From positions 1,798,001 to 1,862,000 of the forward strand of contig NZ_CP083760.1 of assembly GCF_020149915.1 (NCBI RefSeq): a stretch of 64,000 nucleotides of DNA, in the 5' to 3' direction. Made by a program: the position numbers and the translations under genes. Under the pieces are notes generated by a model. The model saw only the letters and a list, made by a program, of their open reading frames with translations. It was not told where the DNA came from and ran no database searches. Shown here piece by piece: positions 34,534-43,990 of the stretch; the stretch's first letter is position 1, and the number at the start of each line of letters is the position of its first letter. This stretch comes from Candidatus Sulfidibacterium hydrothermale (GTDB lineage: Bacteria; Bacteroidota; Bacteroidia; Bacteroidales; F082).

Positions 34534-35193
34534 TTATTTTTTCCCTTCCCATTCGGCGTAAAACTCTTCCAGGAACTGCTCCATAAAAGCATGCCGTTCT
34601 TTGGCCATTTGTTTGCCTGTTGTTGTATGCATCATTGCTTTTAACAACAGAAGTTTTTCATAAAAATGATTGATCGTGGGAGATTCCGATTTTTTGTATT
34701 CCTCTTTGCTCATATCGGGGTTGGGCGGAATATCCGGATTATACATTTCCCGTTGTTTAAATCCGCCAAAACTAAACGCCCGGGCTATCCCGATGGCTCC
34801 AATGGCATCTAAACGGTCGGCATCCTGAACGATGTGCAGTTCCAACGAATCGTTTTCCGGTTTTTCATTCCGGTTTTTAAACGAAACAAACCGGATGATA
34901 TTCAACACCTGGTTTATGATATCCTGCGACAACGACAGCGTTTTTAAAAAGGCTTCCGCTTTGCGGGGACCAACCGTTTCATCGCCGCCGTAAAATTTGG
35001 CATCGGCAATATCATGCAACAAAGCGCCCAGATTAACCACCAGTTCATTGGCTTTTTCTTCAACAGCTATACGTTGTGCCAGTTTCCAAACCCGGTAAAT
35101 GTGCCACCAGTCGTGACCACTTTCGGCACCGGATAGCTCTTTTTTTACAAAATCAGCAGTTTGTTGAATACTTTTTTCTTCAAGAGAATTCAT
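34534..35193 (-). CDS. HD-domain phosphohydrolase (YedJ-like)
   Basis: The 219-residue protein carries the HD metal site: the first histidine in SGHDWWHIYRVW, the HD pair in LGALLHDIADAKF and the later aspartate in VQDADRLDAIGAIGIARAF. This is the arrangement of the YedJ/PgpH-like cytoplasmic HD hydrolases that act on nucleotides or phosphate esters. The GFK-containing AFSFGG segment is typical of the subgroup. The substrate is unknown. Its ATG is 12 bp after the stop of the Memo-like gene, so they form a two-gene unit. Confidence 0.88.
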   Translation of the reverse strand: MNSLEEKSIQQTADFVKKELSGAESGHDWWHIYRVWKLAQRIAVEEKANELVVNLGALLHDIADAKFYGGDETVGPRKAEAFLKTLSLSQDIINQVLNIIRFVSFKNRNEKPENDSLELHIVQDADRLDAIGAIGIARAFSFGGFKQREMYNPDIPPNPDMSKEEYKKSESPTINHFYEKLLLLKAMMHTTTGKQMAKERHAFMEQFLEEFYAEWEGKK

Positions 35194-35205
35194 TCAGACA
35201 ACAGA

Positions 35206-36300
35206 TTAATAATATTTTATGGCCGCATAACCTACCCAGTGATGATCATTGGCCGGTGCCGTGATGCCCATACGCAGATCATTTACCGGAATGGGAGCAT
35301 GTTCAATACTGGTAGAATAGCCGATAACCTGTCCGTGCAGCGGTTCATGGTAAAGCATTTCGTTCAGGTCATTGAGTGTAAGCAAAGCCAGCGGGACATC
35401 ATAACGTCCGCACCAGGTCCATTTATATTTGTGATAATCACTTTTTTCTACCGTCATATCGCAAAATTTGTGGATCATACCTGTGCTGATATAGCCGCTG
35501 ATGGTATGCATGATTTCCAGTTCATGGCCTTTTGCGTTGGTATAGCTGGTGCAGGCGGTACCGTAAAAAGCAAAATTTTGCCCGCCCCAGCCCTGATCGC
35601 CGTAGTGTACGGCATCGGTGGAAATCAGAAAGGCATAATCTTTTCCCCATTGCATGTGTTCGGATGCGGTAGCTTTTTCAATGGCTTTGGCCAAAGGTTC
35701 GGCAATGGCTTTCATCCGGTCGAATGACATATACGGAACCAGAATAGAAACAATTTGCACATTCCGGTCGAAATACTGAAGCCATGGAATTTCAGCTTCT
35801 ACCGAGTGCTCAATAGATTGCATGGAATCATTCACTTCGTAAAGGTCACGGGGCAGGTAATCCATAATTTTATCCCGCAAATCGGAAACTTTCACATTCC
35901 CGTAAGGCCCTTTCCAATAATCGAATGAATCAAAAATAATTTTGTTTTCCAGGTGGAGCTTTTTGGCTTTGTGGGCTACCCCGAAAATAATTACGGTTTT
36001 TGCTTTGATCTGTGAAAGCGCCGCCGGATACAAATAGCCTACATAGGTATAATCGTCATGTGGCGACAAAATGGCTTTTGTCGGCTTTTTGTTCAGATAT
36101 TTTGTCCGTTGTTCCAAAAGGTTACCCTGATACTTTTTAATACGGTTCATCAGACTGTCCATTTGCCAGGGATATTGGGCAAAGCCTACCGTATCAACCA
36201 GATGTGAACGTATTTTTGTTTGGTGTGTCATATTTTTACAAGATGGAAAAATGATGAATAAAAATCCGGTTAAAATCAAAAGAGTAAAAATTTTCTTCAT
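35206..36300 (-). CDS. Memo-like (AmmeMemoRadiSam system protein B) lipoprotein
   Basis: The 364-residue protein has a signal sequence with a lipobox-like FPSC at C21, so it probably sits in the membrane facing the periplasm. The Memo fold follows, with conserved blocks ILSPHDDYTYVG, IIFGVAHKAKKL, FLISTDAVHYGDQGWGG and WTWCGRYDVPLALL (cysteine and histidines as in the Memo active site). Memo proteins are linked to metal-dependent and radical-SAM chemistry in the AMMECR1/Memo/radical SAM sets. Neither partner gene is here. Exported Memo is less usual than the cytoplasmic form. The reaction is unknown. Confidence 0.85.
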   Translation of the reverse strand: MKKIFTLLILTGFLFIIFPSCKNMTHQTKIRSHLVDTVGFAQYPWQMDSLMNRIKKYQGNLLEQRTKYLNKKPTKAILSPHDDYTYVGYLYPAALSQIKAKTVIIFGVAHKAKKLHLENKIIFDSFDYWKGPYGNVKVSDLRDKIMDYLPRDLYEVNDSMQSIEHSVEAEIPWLQYFDRNVQIVSILVPYMSFDRMKAIAEPLAKAIEKATASEHMQWGKDYAFLISTDAVHYGDQGWGGQNFAFYGTACTSYTNAKGHELEIMHTISGYISTGMIHKFCDMTVEKSDYHKYKWTWCGRYDVPLALLTLNDLNEMLYHEPLHGQVIGYSTSIEHAPIPVNDLRMGITAPANDHHWVGYAAIKYY

Positions 36301-36555
36301 GCCGCGTGTGTTTTTTGGACAAATTTAAGGGTTTCTGCCAATTGAAAAAGGAACCGGAAAGCTTTTTTCGGTTCGAAAGGTTTTTTTTACTTTTTTATTC
36401 ATCAGGAAGGGAAGGGAAATCTGCTGTACCGGTTTGTGAAATGGGTTTTTCCTTTTGCAACGATTTATTATCTTCGCAGTCTCAAACAAAATGACAAGGG
36501 CTGCCTGTGACAGAAGAGGCGGCATGTGCGGAAAATTTTAGGAGAGACAATTTCT

Positions 36556-39297
36556 ATGGACGAATTGGAAAGCCAAAACCTGCCCCGGGAGGGAGAAGAA
36601 CAAAACAATCCGGATAAAAAAGAACGTAAGGAAGAATACCGACATCTGCATCTGAGCGGAATGTACGAAAACTGGTTTCTTGACTATGCCTCTTATGTGA
36701 TTTTGGAACGGGCCGTTCCGGAAGCCGCTGATGGTTTAAAACCGGTACAACGCCGTATTTTGCATGCCATGAGCCGCCTGGATGACGGTCGGTTTAACAA
36801 AGTCGCCAACATTATCGGTCATACCATGCAGTTCCATCCGCATGGCGACGCTTCCATCGGCGATGCACTGGTGCAATTAGGACAAAAAGAATTACTTATC
36901 GATACCCAGGGAAACTGGGGAAACACCCTGACCGGTGACAGTGCAGCTGCTCCGCGATATATCGAAGCCCGTCTGTCGGCTTTTGCCAAAGAAGTGGTTT
37001 TCAATCCGAAAACGACACAGTGGAAACTTTCGTATGACGGCCGTAACAAAGAACCGGTTACCCTGCCGGTAAAATTTCCTTTGCTGTTGGCTCAGGGCGT
37101 GGAAGGTATTGCTGTAGGACTGGCTTCAAAAATTTTGCCGCACAATTTCAATGAATTGATTGACGCTTCCATTCGTTATTTGCAGGGAAAGGATTTTGAG
37201 CTGTATCCCGATTTTCTGACAGGCGGCATGGTAGATGTCTCGAAATATAACGAAGGTTTAAGAGGCGGAAAAATACGGGTACGGGCAAAAATCAGCCAGC
37301 GGGACAAAAAAACGCTGGTGATTACCGAAATTCCGTATTACACTACCACTTCTTCGTTGATTGATTCGATTGTGGCTGCCAACGACAAAGGCAAGATCAA
37401 AATCAAAAAAATTGACGACAACACGGCGGAAAATGTGGAAATCGTCATTTATCTGGCCTCCAATGTTTCGCCCGATCAAACCATTGATGCGCTGTATGCT
37501 TTTACCAATTGCGAAATGAGCATCTCGCCCAATGCCTGTGTCATCCTTGACGGCCGTCCGCAGTTTATTTCCGTAAAACAAATTCTGCGGGCCAATACCG
37601 ACCGTACGGTAAGCCTGTTAAAACAGGAGCTGGAAATCCGTCTTGGCGAACTGGAAGACCACTGGCACAATGCTTCCCTCGAAAAGATTTTTATCGAAAA
37701 CCGCATTTATCTGCTGATTGAAAAATGCGAAACCTGGGATTGTGTTTTAACCACCATCGACAAAGGACTGGAGCCGTTTAAAAAGTCACTGCGCCGCGAG
37801 GTAACCCATGATGATTTGGTTCGCCTTACCGAGATTAAAATCAAACGGATTTCCAAATACAATGCGTTTAAAGCGGAAGAGCAAATCAAAAAGGTGGAAG
37901 AGGAGATGGAAGAAGTGAAAAACCATCTGGCTCACCTGATCGATTATACAATTCAGTATTTTAAACAGATCAAAAAGAAATACGGCAAAGGGCGTGAACG
38001 CCGTACCGAAATTCGCAATTTCGATACCATTCAGGCCAATATGGTGGCCGTAGCCAACGAAAAGTTGTATGTGAACCGCGAAGAAGGTTTTGCCGGAACC
38101 GGTCTGAAAAAAGATGAATATGTTTCCGATTGTTCGGATATTGATGATATTATTGTTTTTCGTGAAGACGGTACTTTTTTGGTAACCAAAGTGGCTCCGA
38201 AAGTTTTTGTGGGGAAAAATGTAATTCATATCGCTGTCTTTAAAAAGAACGACGACCGGACCATTTACAACATGATTTATCGGGATGGCCGGCAGGGAAA
38301 ATATTATGTAAAACGGTTTGCTGTAAAAGGCGTGACCCGCGATAAAGAATACGACCTGACCAAAGGCACCCCGGGGTCGAAAGTGGTTTACTTTTCGGCC
38401 AATCCTAACGGAGAAGCGGAAGTGGTTCGGGTAAACCTGCGTCCCAAACCGAAAATGAAAAAAACACACTTCGATTTTGATTTTAAGGATTTGGCTATCA
38501 AAGGGCGTACTTCACAGGGAAATATCCTGAGTAAAACCTCCATCCGGAATATTGTAAAACGTGAAGAAGGGGTTTCAACTCTGGGAGCCCTGGATGTGTG
38601 GTATGATGAAACGGTCCGCCGGCTGAATACCGAAGAAAGAGGTGTCCATCTGGGCGCTTTTAAAGGAGATGATAAAATCCTGACGATTTTGTCCACCGGC
38701 GAGTTTAAACTTACCGGTTATGACCTGGCTACGCATTTTGACGATGAAATGATTTTTATTGAGAAATTTAACCCTGAAAAAACCATTACTGTGGTTTATT
38801 TCGACGGCGGTCAGGAACGTTATTATCTCAAGCGTTTTACTATCGATGCCGATACGCCTGCTGATCGTAAATATTCTTTTATTCCGGATTCAAAAGGCTC
38901 ACGTTTGGTGCTTTTTACACTGGACGAACGTCCGCGGCTTGAGGTGGAGCTCAAAACCAAAAATGATCAGGAATTGATTTCCGAAATTATTCTGGCCGAA
39001 GATTTTATCGGGGTGAAGAGCTACCGTGCCAAAGGAAAACGGATTTCGAACAAAGAGGTGAAAAAGATAAAATGGCTTTCTCCTTTACCGGTGGAAAACA
39101 CTCCGGCTGAAGAAGCGGAAGAAGAAAATAACGGCGGTAAAACAGCCAGTGCTACAGAAGAAACCGATAAGCCAAAAACCACCGAAGCTGAGCCTGTAAA
39201 ACCGGCTGATTCATCAAAAAAACCAGTACCGGAAGAAGGGGATAAGAATCAAAAAACCGGAGATGGAGAGGATGAAATCCAGCTGGAACTTTTCTAG
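36556..39297 (+). CDS. parC: DNA topoisomerase IV subunit A
   Basis: ParC cuts and passes DNA to unlink sister chromosomes, with ParE. The 913-residue protein has the winged-helix/tower core with catalytic tyrosine Y135 (AAPRYIEARLS), GDSAAAPRY before it and the Bacteroidota-type opening LHLSGMYENWFLDYASYVILERAVPEAADGLK. The tail after about residue 850 is low-complexity acidic/lysine sequence. A GGAGAG sequence just upstream supports ATG 36556; a GTG ten codons earlier is less likely. parE is not in the window. The C-terminal domain is less like a gyrase beta-pinwheel, which favours ParC over GyrA. Confidence 0.93.
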   Translation: MDELESQNLPREGEEQNNPDKKERKEEYRHLHLSGMYENWFLDYASYVILERAVPEAADGLKPVQRRILHAMSRLDDGRFNKVANIIGHTMQFHPHGDASIGDALVQLGQKELLIDTQGNWGNTLTGDSAAAPRYIEARLSAFAKEVVFNPKTTQWKLSYDGRNKEPVTLPVKFPLLLAQGVEGIAVGLASKILPHNFNELIDASIRYLQGKDFELYPDFLTGGMVDVSKYNEGLRGGKIRVRAKISQRDKKTLVITEIPYYTTTSSLIDSIVAANDKGKIKIKKIDDNTAENVEIVIYLASNVSPDQTIDALYAFTNCEMSISPNACVILDGRPQFISVKQILRANTDRTVSLLKQELEIRLGELEDHWHNASLEKIFIENRIYLLIEKCETWDCVLTTIDKGLEPFKKSLRREVTHDDLVRLTEIKIKRISKYNAFKAEEQIKKVEEEMEEVKNHLAHLIDYTIQYFKQIKKKYGKGRERRTEIRNFDTIQANMVAVANEKLYVNREEGFAGTGLKKDEYVSDCSDIDDIIVFREDGTFLVTKVAPKVFVGKNVIHIAVFKKNDDRTIYNMIYRDGRQGKYYVKRFAVKGVTRDKEYDLTKGTPGSKVVYFSANPNGEAEVVRVNLRPKPKMKKTHFDFDFKDLAIKGRTSQGNILSKTSIRNIVKREEGVSTLGALDVWYDETVRRLNTEERGVHLGAFKGDDKILTILSTGEFKLTGYDLATHFDDEMIFIEKFNPEKTITVVYFDGGQERYYLKRFTIDADTPADRKYSFIPDSKGSRLVLFTLDERPRLEVELKTKNDQELISEIILAEDFIGVKSYRAKGKRISNKEVKKIKWLSPLPVENTPAEEAEEENNGGKTASATEETDKPKTTEAEPVKPADSSKKPVPEEGDKNQKTGDGEDEIQLELF

Positions 39298-39466
39298 TAT
39301 GCCGGAAATGACTGTAATATAATTTGTTATCTCAAATACCACACATAAACCGATAGGCGTAAAAAGCCCGGTCACCCGATTATTTTACCCTGGATTCCGG
39401 TAAAATTTAATGGGGAAATCTTTCTTAATTTTTTATTAAAATCGGGCAAAAAATCTCTTAGTTGCC

Positions 39467-39474
39467 TATCTTTG
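39467..39474 (+). promoter_or_regulatory. -7 box TATCTTTG for the flavodiiron protein gene
   Basis: An exact TAnnTTTG match, 26 nt before ATG 39501. It would lie inside the longer frame that opens at 39462. Confidence 0.55.
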
Positions 39475-39500
39475 CGCAAAATTCTGAAAAAACGCAAAAA

Positions 39501-40709
39501 ATGAAAAAAATAAAGAATCTTGTTTTAGAAGTTACGCCGGATGTAAAATGGATTGGAATTCTGGATTACGATTTAGTAACGTTTGATGTGGTAATGACCA
39601 CGGATTACGGTTCGACCTACAATTCCTATTTCATTGATGCCGAAAAAAAGGCCATTATTGATACTTCCAAAGAGACTTTCTGGGAAGATTACGAACAAAA
39701 GATCAGGGCGGTTACCGACCCGGCCGAAATCGAGTATATTATTTTGAATCACACGGAGCCTGATCACTCCGGAAATCTGAAGAATTTACTGAAGATTGCC
39801 CCTAAAGCCAAAGTGGTGGCTACTTCTGCTGCTATTCGCTATCTGAAAGACATGTTGGATACCGAATTTGAAGCCATAGCCGTAAAAGACGGGCATACAC
39901 TGGATTTAGGCAATAAAACGCTGCGGTTTATCTCTGCACCCAACCTGCATTGGCCTGATACCATGTACACCTACCTCGAAGAAGAACAGCTTCTGTTTAC
40001 CTGCGATTCGTTTGGCTGTCATTTTGCAGACGACCGGATGTTTGATGATAAAGTGGATGATTTTGATGTAGCTTTCCGCTATTATTTTGATGTTATCATC
40101 AAACCGTTCAGCAAATTTATGCTGAAAGCCATTGAGAAAATCGAAAAACTGGAAATTCAGGCGATTCTCCCGGGTCATGGCCCGATGCTCCGCAAAAACT
40201 GGCGGCATTACATGGAAATGACACGGATTTGGTCGGAGAAATTCATGGAAAAACCACAGAAAAACAATGTGTTCATTCCGTATGTATCGGCGTATGCCAA
40301 TACCGGCGTAGTGGCTGAAGCCATTGCCGAAGGAATTCGTGCAGCCGGAGATTTTGATGTGGATGTATCCGACATTGAACATGCCCAATTGGGAGAGTTG
40401 GAAATGAAACTGACCCGTTGTAATGCACTTGTGGTAGGTTGCCCAACCATTAATCAAAATATTTTGTTGCCTATCTACCGTCTTTTTGCCGTCGTGAATC
40501 CTTATCGTGATCACGGAAAACTGGCTGGGGCATTTGGCTCGTATGGCTGGAGCGGCGAGAGCAAAAAGATGCTGGAAGCTAACCTTACCGCTTTGAAATT
40601 TAAATTTTTCGGAGAGGGTGTTTTTGTGAAATTTATGCCGGATGAAGCGGAACGCAAAGCGGCTTATGAATATGGTCTGGCTTTTGGAAAAGCGCTGCTT
40701 GAAAAATAA
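39501..40709 (+). CDS. Flavodiiron protein (FprA/rubredoxin:oxygen oxidoreductase type)
   Basis: The 402-residue protein joins a metallo-beta-lactamase-like diiron domain and a flavodoxin domain. The iron ligands H84-x-E86-x-D88-H89 (NHTEPDHSG) are present, and further ligands lie in LPGHGPML. The flavodoxin part starts at PYVSAYANTGVVAEAIAEGI, where the usual T/S-rich FMN loop is replaced by VSAYANT. Such enzymes reduce oxygen to water, or nitric oxide to nitrous oxide, in the cytoplasm of anaerobes and microaerophiles. Whether this one prefers O2 or NO cannot be told from sequence. Its own promoter lies upstream. Confidence 0.92.
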   Translation: MKKIKNLVLEVTPDVKWIGILDYDLVTFDVVMTTDYGSTYNSYFIDAEKKAIIDTSKETFWEDYEQKIRAVTDPAEIEYIILNHTEPDHSGNLKNLLKIAPKAKVVATSAAIRYLKDMLDTEFEAIAVKDGHTLDLGNKTLRFISAPNLHWPDTMYTYLEEEQLLFTCDSFGCHFADDRMFDDKVDDFDVAFRYYFDVIIKPFSKFMLKAIEKIEKLEIQAILPGHGPMLRKNWRHYMEMTRIWSEKFMEKPQKNNVFIPYVSAYANTGVVAEAIAEGIRAAGDFDVDVSDIEHAQLGELEMKLTRCNALVVGCPTINQNILLPIYRLFAVVNPYRDHGKLAGAFGSYGWSGESKKMLEANLTALKFKFFGEGVFVKFMPDEAERKAAYEYGLAFGKALLEK

Positions 40710-40759
40710 GAAACCGATTCTTTGCGTTAAGCTCAGAAGGTGAACAGAGAAATAAAAAA

Positions 40760-41596
40760 ATGAAGAAAAAAAAGTTTCCGGTAGTCATTTTTCTGTTGCT
40801 GGGACTGTTGTTCGAATTTGGCAACATACAAGCCCAGTCGGAACGGAAACTGGCTAAAATGTTTGTGCGGGAAATGATCGGAATGCCGGTAGTGGTTTCC
40901 CCACCGGCATTCCTGTACAAATACAATTTAAAAACCGGAATCCTGGATTCTATTCCCTATTTTAATCAGCGGCAGAAAGATTCTATCCTCTGGGTACATT
41001 CTGATTTTATCCGGAAAATCAAAGATTCCGTTTTCATTGCTCATTTCATGGATGGTTACCGTTCTGAGCTGAAAAAATATGGTTTTCTCGTGGTTCAACG
41101 TCCTTTTGACAGTACGTATTATCGGGTTCATGTAGCGCAGATTGAACTGGAAGAACAATACTATTTTTATTCAGACACCGCTTATTACGGATATGATGTT
41201 TATGTTCATCATCAGAACCTGAACGCGTTGGATGTCAGCTCGTGGTTTGTTTTAAAAGGGCCGCTTATTCGGGATAAAAAAGGAAAAGTACTTTTTGCCG
41301 AAAATTTATTAACGGATAACCTGAATGGTCATTTTCAGGTGGATCCTTATTCGGGAGACATCAAATATCTTTATACCATCGACAGTTTGACGGTAAAAAA
41401 GATTTATACCTATGCCCGGAATCTCGGTCGTACTTATGCCGGATACACTTTTGACTACCTGTTGAATGTTTTTCTCAAAAAAAATGTCCCGGCAGCAAAA
41501 CAGACAAGGCGTTACTGGCGTTACGATCCGTACCGGCACAAATTCTTTTCAGCATTTGACGACCGTTTTGTCCCGCTCGACAATACCCACCAGTAA
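40760..41596 (+). CDS. Unknown exported protein
   Basis: I do not recognise this 278-residue family. It begins with a signal peptide (KFPVVIFLLLGLLFEF, cleavage after NIQAQ). The mature part is rich in tyrosine and aromatic pairs (YYFYSDTAYYGYDVYVHH, FTFDYLLNVF-like end) and shows no membrane helices or lipobox. It follows the flavodiiron gene by 50 bp and precedes the deacetylase gene by 40 bp. The composition suggests a beta-rich periplasmic or outer-membrane-associated protein, but nothing points to a function. Confidence 0.7.
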   Translation: MKKKKFPVVIFLLLGLLFEFGNIQAQSERKLAKMFVREMIGMPVVVSPPAFLYKYNLKTGILDSIPYFNQRQKDSILWVHSDFIRKIKDSVFIAHFMDGYRSELKKYGFLVVQRPFDSTYYRVHVAQIELEEQYYFYSDTAYYGYDVYVHHQNLNALDVSSWFVLKGPLIRDKKGKVLFAENLLTDNLNGHFQVDPYSGDIKYLYTIDSLTVKKIYTYARNLGRTYAGYTFDYLLNVFLKKNVPAAKQTRRYWRYDPYRHKFFSAFDDRFVPLDNTHQ

Positions 41597-41636
41597 ACCG
41601 GAATTCTTTCCCTATTTTTTCCTATTTTTACACGGT

Positions 41637-42950
41637 ATGAATGAATTACTGATATATGTTCCTAAAATGACCAACCGGGTGCGGTATGTCTTCCGGCTGG
41701 TGATGAAAGGACTGTTAAAAATAAAATACGAACTCACCAACGACCTGGATGCTTTTCAGAGTGCCGACCAGCCCAAAATGATGTATGGATGGAAAGCCCA
41801 TACTGACGATATTTTTTTTAAAGCCAATGGCTTGTTGTTCGAAAGGGGAGTGCATAGCCTGGAATATAATGCCTTTGATTATAAAGGAAATAAAGCTTTT
41901 TTCCAGGTTTTTGATGAAGAATCCGTGGTGCCGTTTGATATTTTTTCTGCCATCTTTTTTCTGGTTTCGCGGTATGAAGAGTATCTCCCTTTTGTTCGCG
42001 ACCAACACGGCCGGTTTGCTGCTTCGCTGAGTATGAGCAGTGAATGGGAAATTCTGGAAAAACCGGTAGTCAATATCTGGGCATTGGAAATCAAAGAAAT
42101 TATTCTTAAACGCTATCCGGACTTTGTTTTTCCGGAAAAAAAATTCCGGTTCATTCCCACATACGACATTGATTCGGCGTGGGCATTTTCTCAAAAAGGA
42201 TGGTTGCGCAATATTGGCGGATTTTATAAATCATTGGAAATGTTCCAGTTTAAAGATGTCGCCTTGCGGGCACGCGTTTTACTGGGAAAAGAGCGCGATC
42301 CGTTTGATACCTACGATTTACAGTTGTCGTATCAGAAAAAATACAACCTGCATCCTATTTATTTTATCTTGTTTGGCATGTATGGCCGTTATGATAAAAA
42401 CATCAATTTCCGGAATGGAAAATTCCGGCGCCTGGTAAAATGGATTGCCGACTACGCCGAAGTGGGAATCCATCCAAGCTATAATACGGTGAACAATCCC
42501 AAACTTTTAAAAGAAGAAATTAAGAACCTGGAGGATTTGTTAAAGACACAAATTACCCGAAGCCGCCAGCATTTTTTGCGCCTGAATCTCCCGGATACTT
42601 ACCAAAATCTGATTGAAAATGACATTCAGGATGATTATACCATGGGATATGCAGCCCTTCCGGGATTCCGTGCCGGCATTTGCGATACTTACAATTTCTA
42701 CGACCTGGAACTGGATGTGGAAACCAAACTTCGTCTGCATCCTTTTGCCGTGATGGACGGAACCCTGAGAGATTATCTTCAGCTTACCCCCGGTGATGCC
42801 ATCGACCGGATAAAAAAAATTATGGATGAAGTGAAAAAGGTGAAAGGAACCTTTATCTCTCTCTGGCATAACGAGTCGCTCAGCGACGCCAAAAGATGGA
42901 AAGGGTGGCGCAGAGTGTATGAAGCATTATTGGAAGAAGCAACGGCTTAG
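41637..42950 (+). CDS. Polysaccharide deacetylase-like (carbohydrate esterase 4 fold) protein
   Basis: The 437-residue protein has an N-terminal domain of the type placed before Bacteroidota deacetylases, then a NodB-like barrel: RFIPTYDIDSAWAF (first aspartate motif), VGIHPSYNT (metal histidine), SRQHFLRLNLPDTYQNL and GFRAGICDTYNFYDLE. CE4 enzymes remove acetyl groups from glycans. The canonical H-x-x-x-H motif looks degenerate, so activity is uncertain. ATG 41637 was chosen over a long upstream extension that overlaps the preceding gene. It is followed 5 bp later by a GNAT/FemAB-type gene, a pair typical of envelope glycan loci. Confidence 0.82.
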   Translation: MNELLIYVPKMTNRVRYVFRLVMKGLLKIKYELTNDLDAFQSADQPKMMYGWKAHTDDIFFKANGLLFERGVHSLEYNAFDYKGNKAFFQVFDEESVVPFDIFSAIFFLVSRYEEYLPFVRDQHGRFAASLSMSSEWEILEKPVVNIWALEIKEIILKRYPDFVFPEKKFRFIPTYDIDSAWAFSQKGWLRNIGGFYKSLEMFQFKDVALRARVLLGKERDPFDTYDLQLSYQKKYNLHPIYFILFGMYGRYDKNINFRNGKFRRLVKWIADYAEVGIHPSYNTVNNPKLLKEEIKNLEDLLKTQITRSRQHFLRLNLPDTYQNLIENDIQDDYTMGYAALPGFRAGICDTYNFYDLELDVETKLRLHPFAVMDGTLRDYLQLTPGDAIDRIKKIMDEVKKVKGTFISLWHNESLSDAKRWKGWRRVYEALLEEATA

Positions 42951-42955
42951 TCAGA

Positions 42956-43900
42956 ATGACAGCAATACGATATATCCCGCATGATGCTATAGATAAGCAA
43001 CGCTGGGATCAATGCATCCGGAAAGCGTTCAACGGAAATATTTATGCCTGCAGCTGGTATCTGGATATTGTTCATCCCGGATGGGATGCTTTGATAGAAG
43101 GAGATTACGAGCGCGTGATGCCGTTGACCGGCAACCGGAAGTGGGGTGTTTCGTATCTTTTCCAGCCTTTTTTCACCCAACAACTGGGAGTTTTTTCTGT
43201 CGGTATTCTGAACAGCGAAATTCTCAACCGTTTTTTCTCGGCCATCCCCAAACATTATCGTTTCATTCAAATTCAGCTGAATATTCACAATAAACCACAG
43301 CCTAAAAATTACCGGCTGATTCCTAATACCGACTATTTGCTGGACCTGATTAACCGGTATTCCGGCATCTCATCCCATTATTCTTCCAACACGCGGAGAA
43401 ATCTGAAAAAAGCCCAAAAGGCCGGTTTGACGTTGATGAAAGGGGTGGAACCGGCAAAAATTATTCAGCTGTTCCGCCAAGGCAAAGGACAAGAAATCAA
43501 ACACTGGCATGAAAAGGATTATTTCAGGCTGCAGCGGCTCATGTATCAGTCGGTTTATAAAGGCATGGGAACGCTTTACGGTGTTTATACCGTACACAAT
43601 GAGCTGAGTGCGTCTGCTTTTGTTCTGAAAGATAAAAAGTACCTGATTTTCCTTTTCTCGGCTGTTTCTCCGGAAGGACGCCAAACCGGAGCCATGACCT
43701 TTTTGATAGACGGTGTATTGCGCGAAAATGCCGAAACAAACCGGGTGTTTGATTTTGAAGGCTCCAACAATCCGCAACTGGCCCGTTTTTACCGGGGCTT
43801 TGGAGCGCAGAAAGTGACTTACTATACCCTTGAAATAAATCGTTTTTCTTTTCCGGTGAATAAAATAGTGTCGTGGTTGAAAAGTATTGATACAAAGTAA
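42956..43900 (+). CDS. GNAT/FemAB-like acyltransferase
   Basis: The 314-residue protein resembles the FemAB-type GNAT acyltransferases found with polysaccharide genes. Relevant parts are YSSNTRRNLKKAQKAGLTLM, the central acceptor loop, ASAFVLKDKKYLIFLFSAV and the acetyl-CoA-binding-like YRGFGAQKVTYYTLEIN. No membrane helix or signal peptide is seen. It probably adds an amino-acyl or acyl group to an envelope intermediate, together with the deacetylase-like protein encoded immediately upstream. The substrate is unknown. Confidence 0.75.
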   Translation: MTAIRYIPHDAIDKQRWDQCIRKAFNGNIYACSWYLDIVHPGWDALIEGDYERVMPLTGNRKWGVSYLFQPFFTQQLGVFSVGILNSEILNRFFSAIPKHYRFIQIQLNIHNKPQPKNYRLIPNTDYLLDLINRYSGISSHYSSNTRRNLKKAQKAGLTLMKGVEPAKIIQLFRQGKGQEIKHWHEKDYFRLQRLMYQSVYKGMGTLYGVYTVHNELSASAFVLKDKKYLIFLFSAVSPEGRQTGAMTFLIDGVLRENAETNRVFDFEGSNNPQLARFYRGFGAQKVTYYTLEINRFSFPVNKIVSWLKSIDTK

Positions 43901-43965
43901 ATTAATTACTGCTAAAAAGTAAATACAAAAGCCGGAAATTTTCGCTGCTTTTCATCGTTTTTCTG

Positions 43966-43973
43966 TATCTTTG
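43966..43973 (+). promoter_or_regulatory. -7 box TATCTTTG of upp
   Basis: An exact TAnnTTTG match, 17 nt before ATG 43991. No TTTG was found at -33. Confidence 0.6.
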
Positions 43974-43990
43974 TATCAAACTAATACTTT

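Noticed and set aside
37786-38469. Long minus-strand frame inside parC
   Set aside because: It lies entirely within a well-supported parC and has the His/Phe-rich composition of an antisense shadow.
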